Source: DATAOG01 sp963840925
GTDB taxonomy: Bacteria; Pseudomonadota; Alphaproteobacteria; Geminicoccales; Geminicoccaceae
Assembly: GCA_963840925.1 (NCBI GenBank)
Contig: CAWJAY010000005.1
Span: 1-64,000, forward strand
Reading direction: 5' to 3'
Length of the DNA: 64,000 nt
Below the pieces are notes generated by a model. It did no database searches, had not been told where the DNA came from, and saw nothing but the letters and a program-made list of their open reading frames with translations. How positions within the stretch are numbered: the first letter of the stretch is position 1; every line of letters begins with the position of its first letter. Below, piece after piece: positions 52,391 through 61,515 of this stretch. A program made the position numbers and the translations under genes.

Positions 52391-55207
52391 TCAGGCGGTG
52401 GCCAGAGCGGCGAGCGCGTCCTGACAGCGCCGGCAGAGATCGGGCGCCGCCGGCTCGGCCCCGACCTCGGGCAGCACCTGCCAGCAGCGGGCGCACTTTT
52501 GGCCCTCGGCCCGCTTCGGCACGACGCCGATCTCCGGGACGTCGTCGAGCCGGAAGCCCGCTGCCGGGGGCGCGCCTTCGCGCAGCTCGATGCCGCTCGT
52601 GATCGCGAGCTCGGCGAGATCGACCTCCTTCAGCAGCGCGGCCAGCGGCGCGCTGGCGACGTAGACCTCCGGCGCCGCCTCGAGCGAGGAGCCGATCCGC
52701 TTGTCCTGACGTTCGACCTCGAGCGCGCCGGTGATCACCCGCCGGACCCGGCGAATCCGCTCCCAGCGGGTACCAAGCGCCGGGTCGTGCCAGGCCGCCG
52801 GCAGCTGCGGGAACTGGCGCAGATGCACGCTGCCGTCCGCCGCCGGGTGCCGGGTCAGCCACGCCTCTTCGGTCGTGAACACCAGGACCGGGGCGAGCCA
52901 GGCGGTCAGGCAGTCGAACAGCTGGTCGAGCACGGTGCGCACGGCGCGCCGGCGCCGGCTGTCGGGCCGATCGCAATAGAGCGCATCCTTGCGGACGTCG
53001 AAGTAGAACGCCGACAGGTCGGTCGCGCAGAAGTTGTGCAGCGCCGAATACAGCCGCGGGAAATCGAACTCCTCGTTGGCCGTGCGTACCAGCCGGTCGA
53101 GCTCGGCCAGCCGATGCAGCACCCAGCGCTCGAGCTCCGGCATCTCGGCCGGCGGCAGCCGCTCGGCTTCGGCGAAACCGGAGAGCGAGCCCAGCAGATA
53201 GCGCAGCGTGTTGCGCAACCGACGATAGGCGTCCGCCTGGCCGGCCAGGATCTCATCGCCGATCCGGATGTCCTCGGCGTAGTCGGCGCCGACCGTCCAC
53301 AGCCGGAGGATGTCGGCGCCCCGGGTCTTCATCAGATCGAGCGGCGAGACCACGTTGCCGAGCGACTTCGACATCTTGCGGCCGTGCTCGTCGACCACGA
53401 AGCCGTGGGTCAGGACCGCCTCGTACGGCGCCCGGCCGCGGGTGCCGCAGCTTTCGAGCAGCGAGGAGTGGAACCAGCCACGGTGCTGGTCCGAGCCCTC
53501 GAGGTAGAGGCTCGCGGGCCAGCCGAGCTCGGGCCGCTGCTCGAGCACGGTCGCGTGCGTGCAGCCGGACTCGAACCAGACGTCGACGATGTCGGTCACC
53601 TGCTCGTAGTCGGCGGGGTCGCGGTCGGGCCCGAGGAAGCGCTCGGGCGGGCTCGTGAACCAGGCGTCCGCCCCCTCCTGCTCGAAAGCCGCCGCGATCC
53701 GCTCGTTGACCAGCGGGTCGCGCAGCGGCTGATCGTCGGCCCTGCGCACGAACACCGCGATCGGCACCCCCCAGGCGCGCTGGCGCGAGATGCACCAGTC
53801 GGGCCGGCTCTCGATCATGCCACGGATCCGGTTTTGCCCGGTTGCCGGGACCCAGCGGGTCGCTGCGATCGCCTCCAGCGCCTTGGCGCGCAGCCGGCCG
53901 TCGCCCTCCATCGGGATGAACCACTGCGGCGTCGCCCGGAAGATCAGGGGCGCCTTGGAGCGCCAGGAATGGGGATAGCTGTGGGTGAGCTTGCCGCGGG
54001 CGAGCAGCGCACCGGCCTCGAGCAGCGCCGCGATCACCGGCTCGGCCGCCTTGAACACGTGCAGGCCTGCGAACAGCGGCACCCGGTCAGTGTAGACGCC
54101 GTCCTCGGCGACCGCGTCCGGCACCTCGAGCCCGTGCCTCGCACCGAGCTCGAAATCGTCGGCGCCGTGCGAGGGCGCGACGTGGACCAGCCCGGTGCCG
54201 TCCTCGGCGCTGACGAAGCCCGCCGCCAGCAGCGGCACCTCGAAGTCGTAGCCCTGGCCTCGCAGCGGGTGGCGGCAGATCGTCCCGGCGAGCGCCGCGC
54301 CGGGCAGTTCGGCCAGCATCCGATGGCCGGTGATCTTCGCTGCCGCGGTCACGCTTTCGACCAGCCGGGCGGCGAGCAGCAGCTTTTCCCCGATGACCGC
54401 ATGGGACCCCTCGCCGGCTGCCTGGACCTCGATCAGGGCGTAGTCGACAGCCTCGCCGTAGGCGAGCGCGCGGTTGCCGGGCATGGTCCAGGGCGTCGTC
54501 GTCCAGATCAGCACCGAGGCGCCGTCGAGTTCGGGCGCCGATGGCCTGACAACCGGAAACCGGACGAAGATCGTGGTCGAGGTGTGGTCGTGATACTCGA
54601 CCTCGGCCTCGGCGAGCGCGGTCTTCTCGACGACCGACCAGAGCACCGACTTGAGGCCGCGGTAAAGCTGACCCGCCTGCAGGAATTTCGCGAGCTCGCG
54701 GAAGATCCCGGCCTCGGCGCGGTAGGCCATGGTCGTGTACGGGTGCTCCCAGTCGCCGACCACGCCCAGGCGCATGAACTCCTGACGCTGGACCTCGATC
54801 CAGTGCTCGGCGAACTCGCGGCACTCGCGCCGGAACTCGGCCGCCGGCACGGCGTCCTTGTCCTTGCCCGCCTGCCGGTAGCGCTGCTCGATCTGCCACT
54901 CGATCGGCAGGCCGTGGCAGTCCCAGCCCGGGACGTAGACCGCGTCCTGGCCCAGCATCTGCTGGCTGCGATTGACCACGTCCTTGAGGATCTTGTTGAG
55001 CGCGGTGCCCATATGCAGATGCCCGTTGGCATAGGGCGGGCCGTCGTGGAGGATGAACTTCTGCCGGCCCCTGGCCTGCTCGCGCAACCGCAAGTAGAGG
55101 TCGAGCTCGGCCCAGCGGGCCAGGATCTCAGGCTCGCGCGCCGCCAGGTTCGCCTTCATCGGGAACGCGGTCTTGGGCAGGAACACGGTCTGCCGGTAGT
55201 CGGTCAT
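52391..55207 (-). CDS. ileS: isoleucyl-tRNA synthetase
   Basis: A 938-residue class Ia synthetase charging tRNA-Ile. The HIGH motif reads GHLHMG, KMSKS is in GRKMSKSLGN, the editing domain has TTTPWTMPGNRA, and a C-terminal zinc site shows CARCWQ and CRRCQ. It heads the ileS-lspA-DUF3035-M16 run. A methyltransferase gene now separates it from ribF, its usual neighbour. Confidence 0.97.
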   Translation of the reverse strand: MTDYRQTVFLPKTAFPMKANLAAREPEILARWAELDLYLRLREQARGRQKFILHDGPPYANGHLHMGTALNKILKDVVNRSQQMLGQDAVYVPGWDCHGLPIEWQIEQRYRQAGKDKDAVPAAEFRRECREFAEHWIEVQRQEFMRLGVVGDWEHPYTTMAYRAEAGIFRELAKFLQAGQLYRGLKSVLWSVVEKTALAEAEVEYHDHTSTTIFVRFPVVRPSAPELDGASVLIWTTTPWTMPGNRALAYGEAVDYALIEVQAAGEGSHAVIGEKLLLAARLVESVTAAAKITGHRMLAELPGAALAGTICRHPLRGQGYDFEVPLLAAGFVSAEDGTGLVHVAPSHGADDFELGARHGLEVPDAVAEDGVYTDRVPLFAGLHVFKAAEPVIAALLEAGALLARGKLTHSYPHSWRSKAPLIFRATPQWFIPMEGDGRLRAKALEAIAATRWVPATGQNRIRGMIESRPDWCISRQRAWGVPIAVFVRRADDQPLRDPLVNERIAAAFEQEGADAWFTSPPERFLGPDRDPADYEQVTDIVDVWFESGCTHATVLEQRPELGWPASLYLEGSDQHRGWFHSSLLESCGTRGRAPYEAVLTHGFVVDEHGRKMSKSLGNVVSPLDLMKTRGADILRLWTVGADYAEDIRIGDEILAGQADAYRRLRNTLRYLLGSLSGFAEAERLPPAEMPELERWVLHRLAELDRLVRTANEEFDFPRLYSALHNFCATDLSAFYFDVRKDALYCDRPDSRRRRAVRTVLDQLFDCLTAWLAPVLVFTTEEAWLTRHPAADGSVHLRQFPQLPAAWHDPALGTRWERIRRVRRVITGALEVERQDKRIGSSLEAAPEVYVASAPLAALLKEVDLAELAITSGIELREGAPPAAGFRLDDVPEIGVVPKRAEGQKCARCWQVLPEVGAEPAAPDLCRRCQDALAALATA

Positions 55208-55497
55208 GGCCGACCCGCCTGCGCGGTCGGCGGCCGCTCCCAGGGGAGGACTGGCACCCGCGGCCGCATCGGCGCGCAGGTCGCAGGCCTGGACGTCGGG
55301 TGGTTAGCTGAGACGGTCACGGGCAGGCTCCCGGAAGGCGAGGCGACGAGCGGCATGGTCCCGGCCCTCGCGGAGGACCGGGCCCGCAATTCGCCTCGTG
55401 GGGAGCCGCAGAGCCATAACCGGAACGATAGGAAGCGCCCTCCGGAGTGTCAAGGATGGCCGGCGTCGGCTGGTTGGTGGTGACGATTGCCATGCCT

Positions 55498-56225
55498 TCA
55501 GGCCGGCAGGTCGGCAGTCGCCCACAGCCCGAGCACGCGACCCGCGAGACCGCATCGTCGGCGATCACCTCATGGGGCGGCGGCAGCCGGTAGGGCGCGC
55601 GCTGCAGATTGAGCTTGCGGTAGTCGCCGGTGCGGATGTCGCTGTTGAACCAGAGGGTGGGGTCGGTGGTCACGATGAGCCACGGCGCCGCTGCTCGGAC
55701 GTTGGCCAATGCCGCGCAGCCGTCGTGGAACGAAAGATGGAAGAGGACTTCCCGGCACAGGGCGACGTCGGCCTGCGGCAGCGGGCCAGCGATCGCATCG
55801 GCCACCTCGAAGCGAACGCCGGGTCGCTCATGGGCCCGGTTGGCCTCGATGATCTCGGGCACGATGTCGACGCCCAGGTAGTCGCATCGCAGCTGGACGT
55901 TGCGCATCCAGTTCCAGTCGCCGCAGCCGATGTCGAGCAGCCGGCGGCAACCGAGCCTCGTGAGCAGCGACGGCAGCCGCTCGCGGAGGTGGCCCGTGGC
56001 CGCCGTCTCCGAACCCCGTCCCGAGAGCGAGAGCTGCTCGTTGGAATGCACCCACGACCCGAGCCGGTAGGCGGATTGGAAGCGCTCGCGGACGCTGCCG
56101 CGGTCGAGGTGGGCGGTCACCAGACCTTGTCTTTGCCGGTGCTCGTACAGAATGCGCTCGGCGCCGAGCACGAAACCCAGGTGTTTGATGACTTCCTTGA
56201 CGCTCTGCCGGTGATCCCAGCTCAT
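55498..56225 (-). CDS. SAM-dependent methyltransferase with a probable late frameshift
   Basis: A class I methyltransferase of about 240 residues. The SAM site is LLDIGCGDWNWMRN with YLGVDIVPEIIEANR; later segments are VALCREVLFHLS and LIVTTDPTLWFNSDIRTGDY. As written, the frame continues past the natural end with an unlike tail to 55317. Near 55555 a one-base shift brings a likelier ending (GRVLGLWATADLPA then stop at 55498). The target is unknown; relatives occur in sugar and natural-product loci. It is inserted between ribF and ileS. Confidence 0.7.
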
Positions 56226-56325
56226 GGGCCAGCTTCCGCTTCGGAACTTCGACCGGAGCCGGCGGGTCGGGCGCCGCCCGGCGCCCGCGGTCCCGGGCCG
56301 GAGCCCGGCTGCGGCGCGGCCGGCA

Positions 56326-57288
56326 TCAGGGCGTCTCGAGGGACGGCGCCGGGGCGCCGAGGGCGCCGCGAGCACGCCGGCAGTCCTCGGCCATCTGCGT
56401 CTTGAGCGCCTCGATGCTCTCGAACTTCGCCTCGGCGCGCAGACGCTCGATGAAGGCGCAGCACAGCCGCCGCCCATACAGGTCGACCTCGCGGTCGAAC
56501 AGATGGACCTCCAGGCGGAGATCCTGGCCGTCGAAGGTCGGGCGCAGCCCGAGGCTCGCGACCGCGTCCTGCCAGTCGTCCGGTCCGCCCTGGCAGTGGG
56601 CGCGGACCGCATAGATGCCGGTCGCCGGCCAGAGCGAGGGTCGGCGCGGCGGTCGGAGGTTGGCGGTCGGGTAGCCCAGCGCCCGGCCGCGCCGGTCACC
56701 GGCAACGACCCGGCCCTCAACCACGAAAGGATGCGCCAGCAGGTCGCGCCCGAGCGCCACGTCGCCAGCCGCGATCGCGGCCCGCACCCGGCTCGACGAG
56801 CAGACCTCGCCTCGCCAGGCGACCGGTTCGACCCGGGTGACCCCGAAGCCGTAGTCCTGGCCGAGCTCAGCGAGCGCGTCGACGTCGCCCGCGCGCCGGT
56901 TGCCGAAGCGGAAGTCGCGCCCGACCACGACGCGATGCACCCCCAGGCCGCCGGCGAGCACGTCGTGGACGAACTGGGCCGGCGTCTTCTGCCGAAGGTG
57001 CTCGGTGAAGGCGAGCGCGAACAGATGTTGAATGCCGAGTTCGGCCAGCAGCCGCGCCTTGACCCGGAACGGCGTCAGCCGGGGCGGCGCCCGGTCCGGG
57101 GTCAAAACCTCGCGCGGGTGGGGCTCGAAGGTGATCACACCGAGCGGCGCGCCCGCTGCCAGCGCCTCCTCGCGCGCGCGCTCAATCAGGGCGCGATGGC
57201 CGCGATGGACGCCATCGAAGTTGCCGATCGCGACCACGCCGTGCAGCGCCGCCTTCGGCAGGCTCCAATAACCCCGGTGGATCTGCAT
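56326..57288 (-). CDS. ribF: bifunctional riboflavin kinase / FAD synthetase
   Basis: A 320-residue enzyme making FMN and then FAD. The adenylyltransferase part shows AIGNFDGVHRGHRALI, FEPHPREVL, VVGRDFRFG and SSSRVRAAIAAGDV; the kinase part has GDRRGRALGYPTANL and the flavin-binding GIYAV. All are in the usual order. The ATG at 57288 is 63 bp downstream of the repeat-rich membrane gene. Confidence 0.96.
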   Translation of the reverse strand: MQIHRGYWSLPKAALHGVVAIGNFDGVHRGHRALIERAREEALAAGAPLGVITFEPHPREVLTPDRAPPRLTPFRVKARLLAELGIQHLFALAFTEHLRQKTPAQFVHDVLAGGLGVHRVVVGRDFRFGNRRAGDVDALAELGQDYGFGVTRVEPVAWRGEVCSSSRVRAAIAAGDVALGRDLLAHPFVVEGRVVAGDRRGRALGYPTANLRPPRRPSLWPATGIYAVRAHCQGGPDDWQDAVASLGLRPTFDGQDLRLEVHLFDREVDLYGRRLCCAFIERLRAEAKFESIEALKTQMAEDCRRARGALGAPAPSLETP

Positions 57289-57351
57289 CGCCGCCTTATG
57301 CCCGCCAGCGCCGGGCGCTGTAAAGAGCGCAAGGGGCTTGGCGTTACCCGC

Positions 57352-58905
57352 TCAAGGCACCGGCCAGCCCAGAGCGAGCGCCAGATGCAGAGCGAGGCCC
57401 ATGCCGTCCAACGCCGCGCCGAGCAGCAGGTCGCCGACCGGCCGCCAGATGGCGCCGATCGCCAGGACGAGCCCAGCCAGCACCAGAAGCGGTGCGATGA
57501 TCGCGATCAGCCAAGTCCAGGTCATGTGCCAGGCGGCACTCCGGATCGCCGCCGGCGATGGCTGGTCCAGGATCAGACCGGCGGCGATCTGCTCGCGGGC
57601 TTCGGTCTTGCGGAGCCAGAGCATGACCGGCCTCGCGACCAGCGCCATGGCGTGCAGCAAGGTCGGGAACAGCGTGCTGAGCAGCATCGCCAGCACCCAG
57701 AGTCCGTACGGCCAGGGCCGGGCGACCGCCTCGGCGAGAAAGGACCGCAGGGCGAGCGGCCTCGGCTGGCCGTGCGCCTCGGACCACAGATTGAACAGCT
57801 CAATCAGGAACGGCAGCAGGACCGCCAGCCCCCAAAGACAGAGCACAGCCGCCGCGAAATCAAGCAGAACGTGGACGAGCAAAGCCCCACCAACCCAACT
57901 CGGGGCTGGCGCGCGTCCGGTCTCCGTGCCGGCAGCTTGAACGCCTTCGAACTCCCCATGCGGGACAATGCTCAGAAGATGCTGACCAAGCTTCCGACTG
58001 AGCCACCAGGACGGCCAGTCGAGTAGCGCGTTGGCGAACGGCAGAGCCACGAAAAACAGTAGAAACGTGATGTCTGCGATGTTGCCGGGCGTAGATCCCG
58101 CGCCGAACGCGACGGAGGCTCCGGTTCCGGCTCCGAATACGACTCCCAATCCGGCTAAGGCTGAGGCTCCGGCTACGGATCCGAAGGTTTCCGGCGCGAA
58201 GGCTCCGGCTACGGCTACGGCGCTCCGGCTACGGCTACGGCTCCGGTTAAGACCAAGGCTCCGGCTAAGCCTAAGACTAAAGCAAGGCTAAGGCTGCCGC
58301 TACGGCTGCGGCTCCGGTTAAGGCCAAGGCTCCGGCTAGGGCTAAGGCTAAGGCTAAGGCTAAAGTTCCGTAAAAACCCAAAAAACCGGTGGCGACCAGG
58401 AAGATGCTGGCCACCGCCGTGGCGCCCGCGATGCGGTACCATCGCCTCGCCTCAGACTCCGCGCGATCGCCGAGCCGCAGTTGCAACCAGTGCCTGAGCC
58501 TGCCCTCCAGCGCGCGATCTATGCGCGCGCTGAACAGCGCCAGCAGAAGCAGCCCAAGCAGCCCGACCAGAAGGATCGAGCCCCAGAATGCCTGCTGCCA
58601 CCAGGCCAGGTCGGGCAGCAGCACGACCCGGCCCACCGTCCCCGGCCCGTCCAATGCCCAGGAGCCGATGAAGAAGACGATCGAATACACCATCGAGACG
58701 GTGATGCAGACGCCAAGCGCGCGCAGCGACAGCGGCCCGCCCATCCAACGCTGGAGCCAGGCGAGCGCAGCCTCGAGCTTGTCGCGATAGGCCGCGAGCA
58801 GGCTATGGCTCGTGAGCCCAGCTGCCGCCCGGCTCCGGTACGCGGGGTCTTCTTCCTTCAGTTCGCCCTTGAAGTAGTTGTACGCCCCGGGGCGGCTCAG
58901 GCGCC
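57352..58905 (-). pseudogene. repeat-rich polytopic membrane protein, frame broken within tandem repeats
   Basis: Two frames belong to one membrane protein. The 5' part (YNYFKGELKEEDPAYRSRAA, DKLEAALAWLQRWMGGPLSL, several helices) ends in an Ala/Leu/Gly run (GTLALALALALAGALALTG) coded by hexanucleotide repeats at 58160-58375. The 3' part resumes with VAGAFAPETFGSVAG, FANALLDWPSWWLSRKLGQH and three or four more helices to 57352. At least two frame changes fall inside the repeats. No start is seen: the frame runs back into the end of the MaoC gene, so the 5' end may be missing. I recognise the layout from other alphaproteobacterial hypothetical proteins but know no function. Slippage or assembly error in the repeats may explain the breaks. 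Confidence 0.65.
58160..58375. repeat. hexanucleotide tandem repeat array
   Basis: About 215 bp built from variants of GGCTAA, GGCTCC and GGCTAC (plus strand), the cleanest run being four GGCTAA units near 58340-58368. On the minus strand it codes Leu-Ala, Gly-Ala and Val-Ala dipeptides of a membrane-like segment. Confidence 0.9.
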
Positions 58906-59331
58906 GTTGGGCTTGCGCGGCACCATCAGGATCGCCTCGCCGTCCAGCACCTTGCGCTCGCCGACCATGCAGATCGTCTGCAGGCGGACACGGTTGCGCT
59001 CGGGCAATAGCTCGGCGATCGAGGCGCGGGCGATCACGGTGTCGCCGATCCGGACCGGGGCGAGGAATCGCAGGCTCTGGCTGACGTAGACCGCGCCCGG
59101 CCCGGGCAGCCGGGTGCCGAGCACGGTCGAGACCAGGCTCGCAGTCAGCATGCCGTGCGCGATCCGGCCCTCGAACATGGTCCGGCTGGCGAAGTCCTGG
59201 TCGAGATGGATTGGATTGGTATCGCCGCTGACACCGGCGAACATCAACAGATCGGCCTCGGTGATCGTCTTGCTGAACACCCGGCTCATGCCGAGCGCCA
59301 GGTCGTCGAAGAAGTAGCCGTGGCGATCCAT
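58897..59331 (-). CDS. MaoC-family (R)-specific enoyl-CoA hydratase
   Basis: A 144-residue hot-dog-fold hydratase. The catalytic motif GDTNPIHLDQDFA (Asp and His) and FEGRIAHGMLTASL define the R-hydratase/MaoC group, which hydrates enoyl-CoA to (R)-3-hydroxyacyl-CoA and can feed polyhydroxyalkanoate synthesis. ATG 59331 matches family N-termini (YFFDDLALGM). Its stop adjoins the repeat-rich membrane gene. Confidence 0.92.
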   Translation of the reverse strand: MDRHGYFFDDLALGMSRVFSKTITEADLLMFAGVSGDTNPIHLDQDFASRTMFEGRIAHGMLTASLVSTVLGTRLPGPGAVYVSQSLRFLAPVRIGDTVIARASIAELLPERNRVRLQTICMVGERKVLDGEAILMVPRKPNGA

Positions 59332-59575
59332 CGCGCTTCCCCCACCCGCGGCTGACCGCGCCGCCCGCTTGTGCACTGCATCACATAGGCAATAACGGCC
59401 AAGGCGGGCAAGCGTTTCGCTAATGTGGCAGCGCAACACGAAAGATGTTTATCAGACGATATCGCGGACAGATTGCGCGACCGTTAAGACGGTCCCGGAC
59501 CGGCTCCGGGGCTTGTCTTGGGGGCGCGGGCGGCGCAGAAACGGCGCCGGATGAGCGTAACCGCGTGAGGCCCTG

Positions 59576-60145
59576 ATGGAAGCCCTCGAAGCCGTGATCA
59601 CCCGGTCCTCGATCGCGCCCGCGTTCCTCGCCGAGCCGGGACCCGCGGGCGCGGCGCTGGAGCGGATCCTGGCGGCGGCCGCCAGCGCCCCCGACCACGG
59701 CCGGCTGCGGCCCTGGCGCTTCTTCGTGATCCGGGGCGAGGCGCGGGTCCGACTCGGCGAGGTGTTTGCCGAGGCGCTGCGCAAGCGGCAGCCGGACGCG
59801 CCCGATGCGGCGCTCGAGCAGGAGCGCGCCCGGCCCCTGCGCGCGCCGCTGCTGATCGCGGTCGTGGCCAAGATCGACCCGCAGCACCCCAAGATCCCGG
59901 AGGTCGAGCAGATCCTCTCGACCGGTGCGGCGGTTCAGAACCTGCTGATCGCGGCCCACGCCCAGGGCTTCGGCGGCAAATGGCTAACCGGGCCCAACGC
60001 CTACGACGAGCACGTCAAGGCAGCGCTTGGCCTGGCTCGGGACGACCGGCTGGTCGGCTTCGTCCACCTCGGCAGCATCGAGGGCAAGCCGCCCGCGGTG
60101 CCGCATGCGGACGCCGCTGAGCTCACGATCGAGTGGTCGGGCTAG
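59576..60145 (+). CDS. nitroreductase family protein (YdjA-like)
   Basis: A 189-residue FMN-dependent oxidoreductase. FMN-contact segments are ASAPDHGRLRPWRFFVI near residue 40 and IAAHAQGFGGKWLTGP near 130, both typical of the small YdjA subgroup. The natural substrate is unknown. It opens on the plus strand divergently from the MaoC gene; a nucleoside hydrolase follows 70 bp downstream. Confidence 0.9.
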   Translation: MEALEAVITRSSIAPAFLAEPGPAGAALERILAAAASAPDHGRLRPWRFFVIRGEARVRLGEVFAEALRKRQPDAPDAALEQERARPLRAPLLIAVVAKIDPQHPKIPEVEQILSTGAAVQNLLIAAHAQGFGGKWLTGPNAYDEHVKAALGLARDDRLVGFVHLGSIEGKPPAVPHADAAELTIEWSG

Positions 60146-60215
60146 GCAGCAGCGCTGCCGGTTTGCCGGCGCCGCGCTGCCCGGCAGCGATGGCCGCGAG
60201 GAGGTCAGGATCGCC

Positions 60216-61178
60216 ATGACGCCCCAACCGATCGTCATCGACTGTGACCCGGGCCAGGACGACGCCTTGGCGCTGCTGCTTGCGCTCGGCTCGCCGGCCG
60301 AGCTGGACGTGCTGGCGGTCACCACGGTCGCCGGCAACGCGCCGCTGGCGCTGACCGAGAAGAACGCCCGCAAGGTGCTCGAGCTGGCCGGCCGGAGCGA
60401 CGTCCCGGTCCACGCCGGCTGCGCCCGGCCGCTGGTGCGCAGGTCGGTCAACGCCGACTACGTGCACGGCGCGACCGGGCTCGATGGCTACCCGCTGCCG
60501 GAGCCCCGGACGCCGCTCGCCAACGGCCACGCGGTCGACGCGATCATCGAGGTGCTCCGCGCCCGACCGGCGGGCACGATCACGCTCTGCCCGACCGGCC
60601 CGCTCAGCAACGTCGCGATGGCCATGGTCAAGGCGCCCGAGATCGTGCCGCGGCTGCGCGAGATCGTGCTGATGGGCGGCGCGATCGGGCTCGGCAACGT
60701 GACGCCGGCCGCCGAGTTCAACATCTTCGTCGATCCGCAGGCCGCGGACGTCGTGTTCCGCGCCGGCGTGCCGATCGTGATGTGCGGCCTGGACCTGACC
60801 CACCAGGCGGTGGTCACGCCGGAGCGGCTGGCCGCGATCCGGGCGCTCGGCACCGAAGTCAGCGCCGCGGTCACGGGCCTGCTCGAGTTCTACAACATCT
60901 ACGACCAGACCCAGCGCGGGCGCCCGGGCGCGCCGCTGCACGATCCGTGCGTCATCGCCTATCTATTGCGCCCGGAGCTGTTCAAAGGCCGCGACTGCCA
61001 TGTCGCGATCGAGACCCAAAGCGAGCTCACGATGGGCCGGACGGTCGTCGACTGGCAGGGCCACGGCCGCCTCAACCGCGGCCCCGAGCCGGCCAACGCC
61101 AAGGTTCTCTCCGAGCTCGACGCCGACGGTTTTTTCGCGCTGCTGACCGAGCGCCTCGCCCGACTGCCACTCGGCTAG
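60216..61178 (+). CDS. inosine-uridine type nucleoside hydrolase
   Basis: A 320-residue hydrolase that releases the base from ribonucleosides. The calcium-binding signature IDCDPGQDDALALLLAL is at the N-terminus; EFNIFVDPQAADVVF and CGLDLTHQAVV are further family motifs, and DPCVIAYLL carries the late metal Asp. GAGGAGG precedes the ATG at 60216. Base preference is not readable. Confidence 0.94.
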   Translation: MTPQPIVIDCDPGQDDALALLLALGSPAELDVLAVTTVAGNAPLALTEKNARKVLELAGRSDVPVHAGCARPLVRRSVNADYVHGATGLDGYPLPEPRTPLANGHAVDAIIEVLRARPAGTITLCPTGPLSNVAMAMVKAPEIVPRLREIVLMGGAIGLGNVTPAAEFNIFVDPQAADVVFRAGVPIVMCGLDLTHQAVVTPERLAAIRALGTEVSAAVTGLLEFYNIYDQTQRGRPGAPLHDPCVIAYLLRPELFKGRDCHVAIETQSELTMGRTVVDWQGHGRLNRGPEPANAKVLSELDADGFFALLTERLARLPLG

Positions 61179-61515
61179 CGGCGGGTCGGATGGTCGACCC
61201 AAGCACCACGGCACTTCGATGCGAGAAGCGACCCGCGGCGTGAGGATGCGGCGGACTTGGGACCCTCAAGCGGGCATCCCGAGCTCAAGCCGCAACCGAC
61301 CTGGCAAAACGCCGCCACGGACGCAACTCGCCGACGCCAAGCTGAAGCCAGCGTCGGAGGTGAGCGGGCTCAAGGCGATCGCGGGTGCTCCCTGGTGCCG
61401 GCAAACTGGCGGTTTGGGCGGTTGACAGGCGGGCGGCCTGGGGCAAGGCTGGGCTAAGCGCAAGGAGGCAGCCGTGGCAGGGTACCGTCAGCGATGCGAT
61501 TCGGGGAGAGTGAAG
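61179..61515. other. intergenic region before the ABC binding protein gene
   Basis: About 335 bp without a supported gene. A TTGACA at 61422-61427 may be a -35 element of the downstream gene, but no convincing -10 follows at normal spacing. Confidence 0.5.

Noticed and set aside
52049..55483. 1144-codon plus-strand frame opposite ileS and lspA
   Set aside because: An antisense artefact of high GC3; no motif, and the minus strand carries complete essential genes.
58160..58375. Possible CRISPR array
   Set aside because: Units are six bases long and directly adjacent, with no spacers and no cas genes; it is a simple coding repeat.
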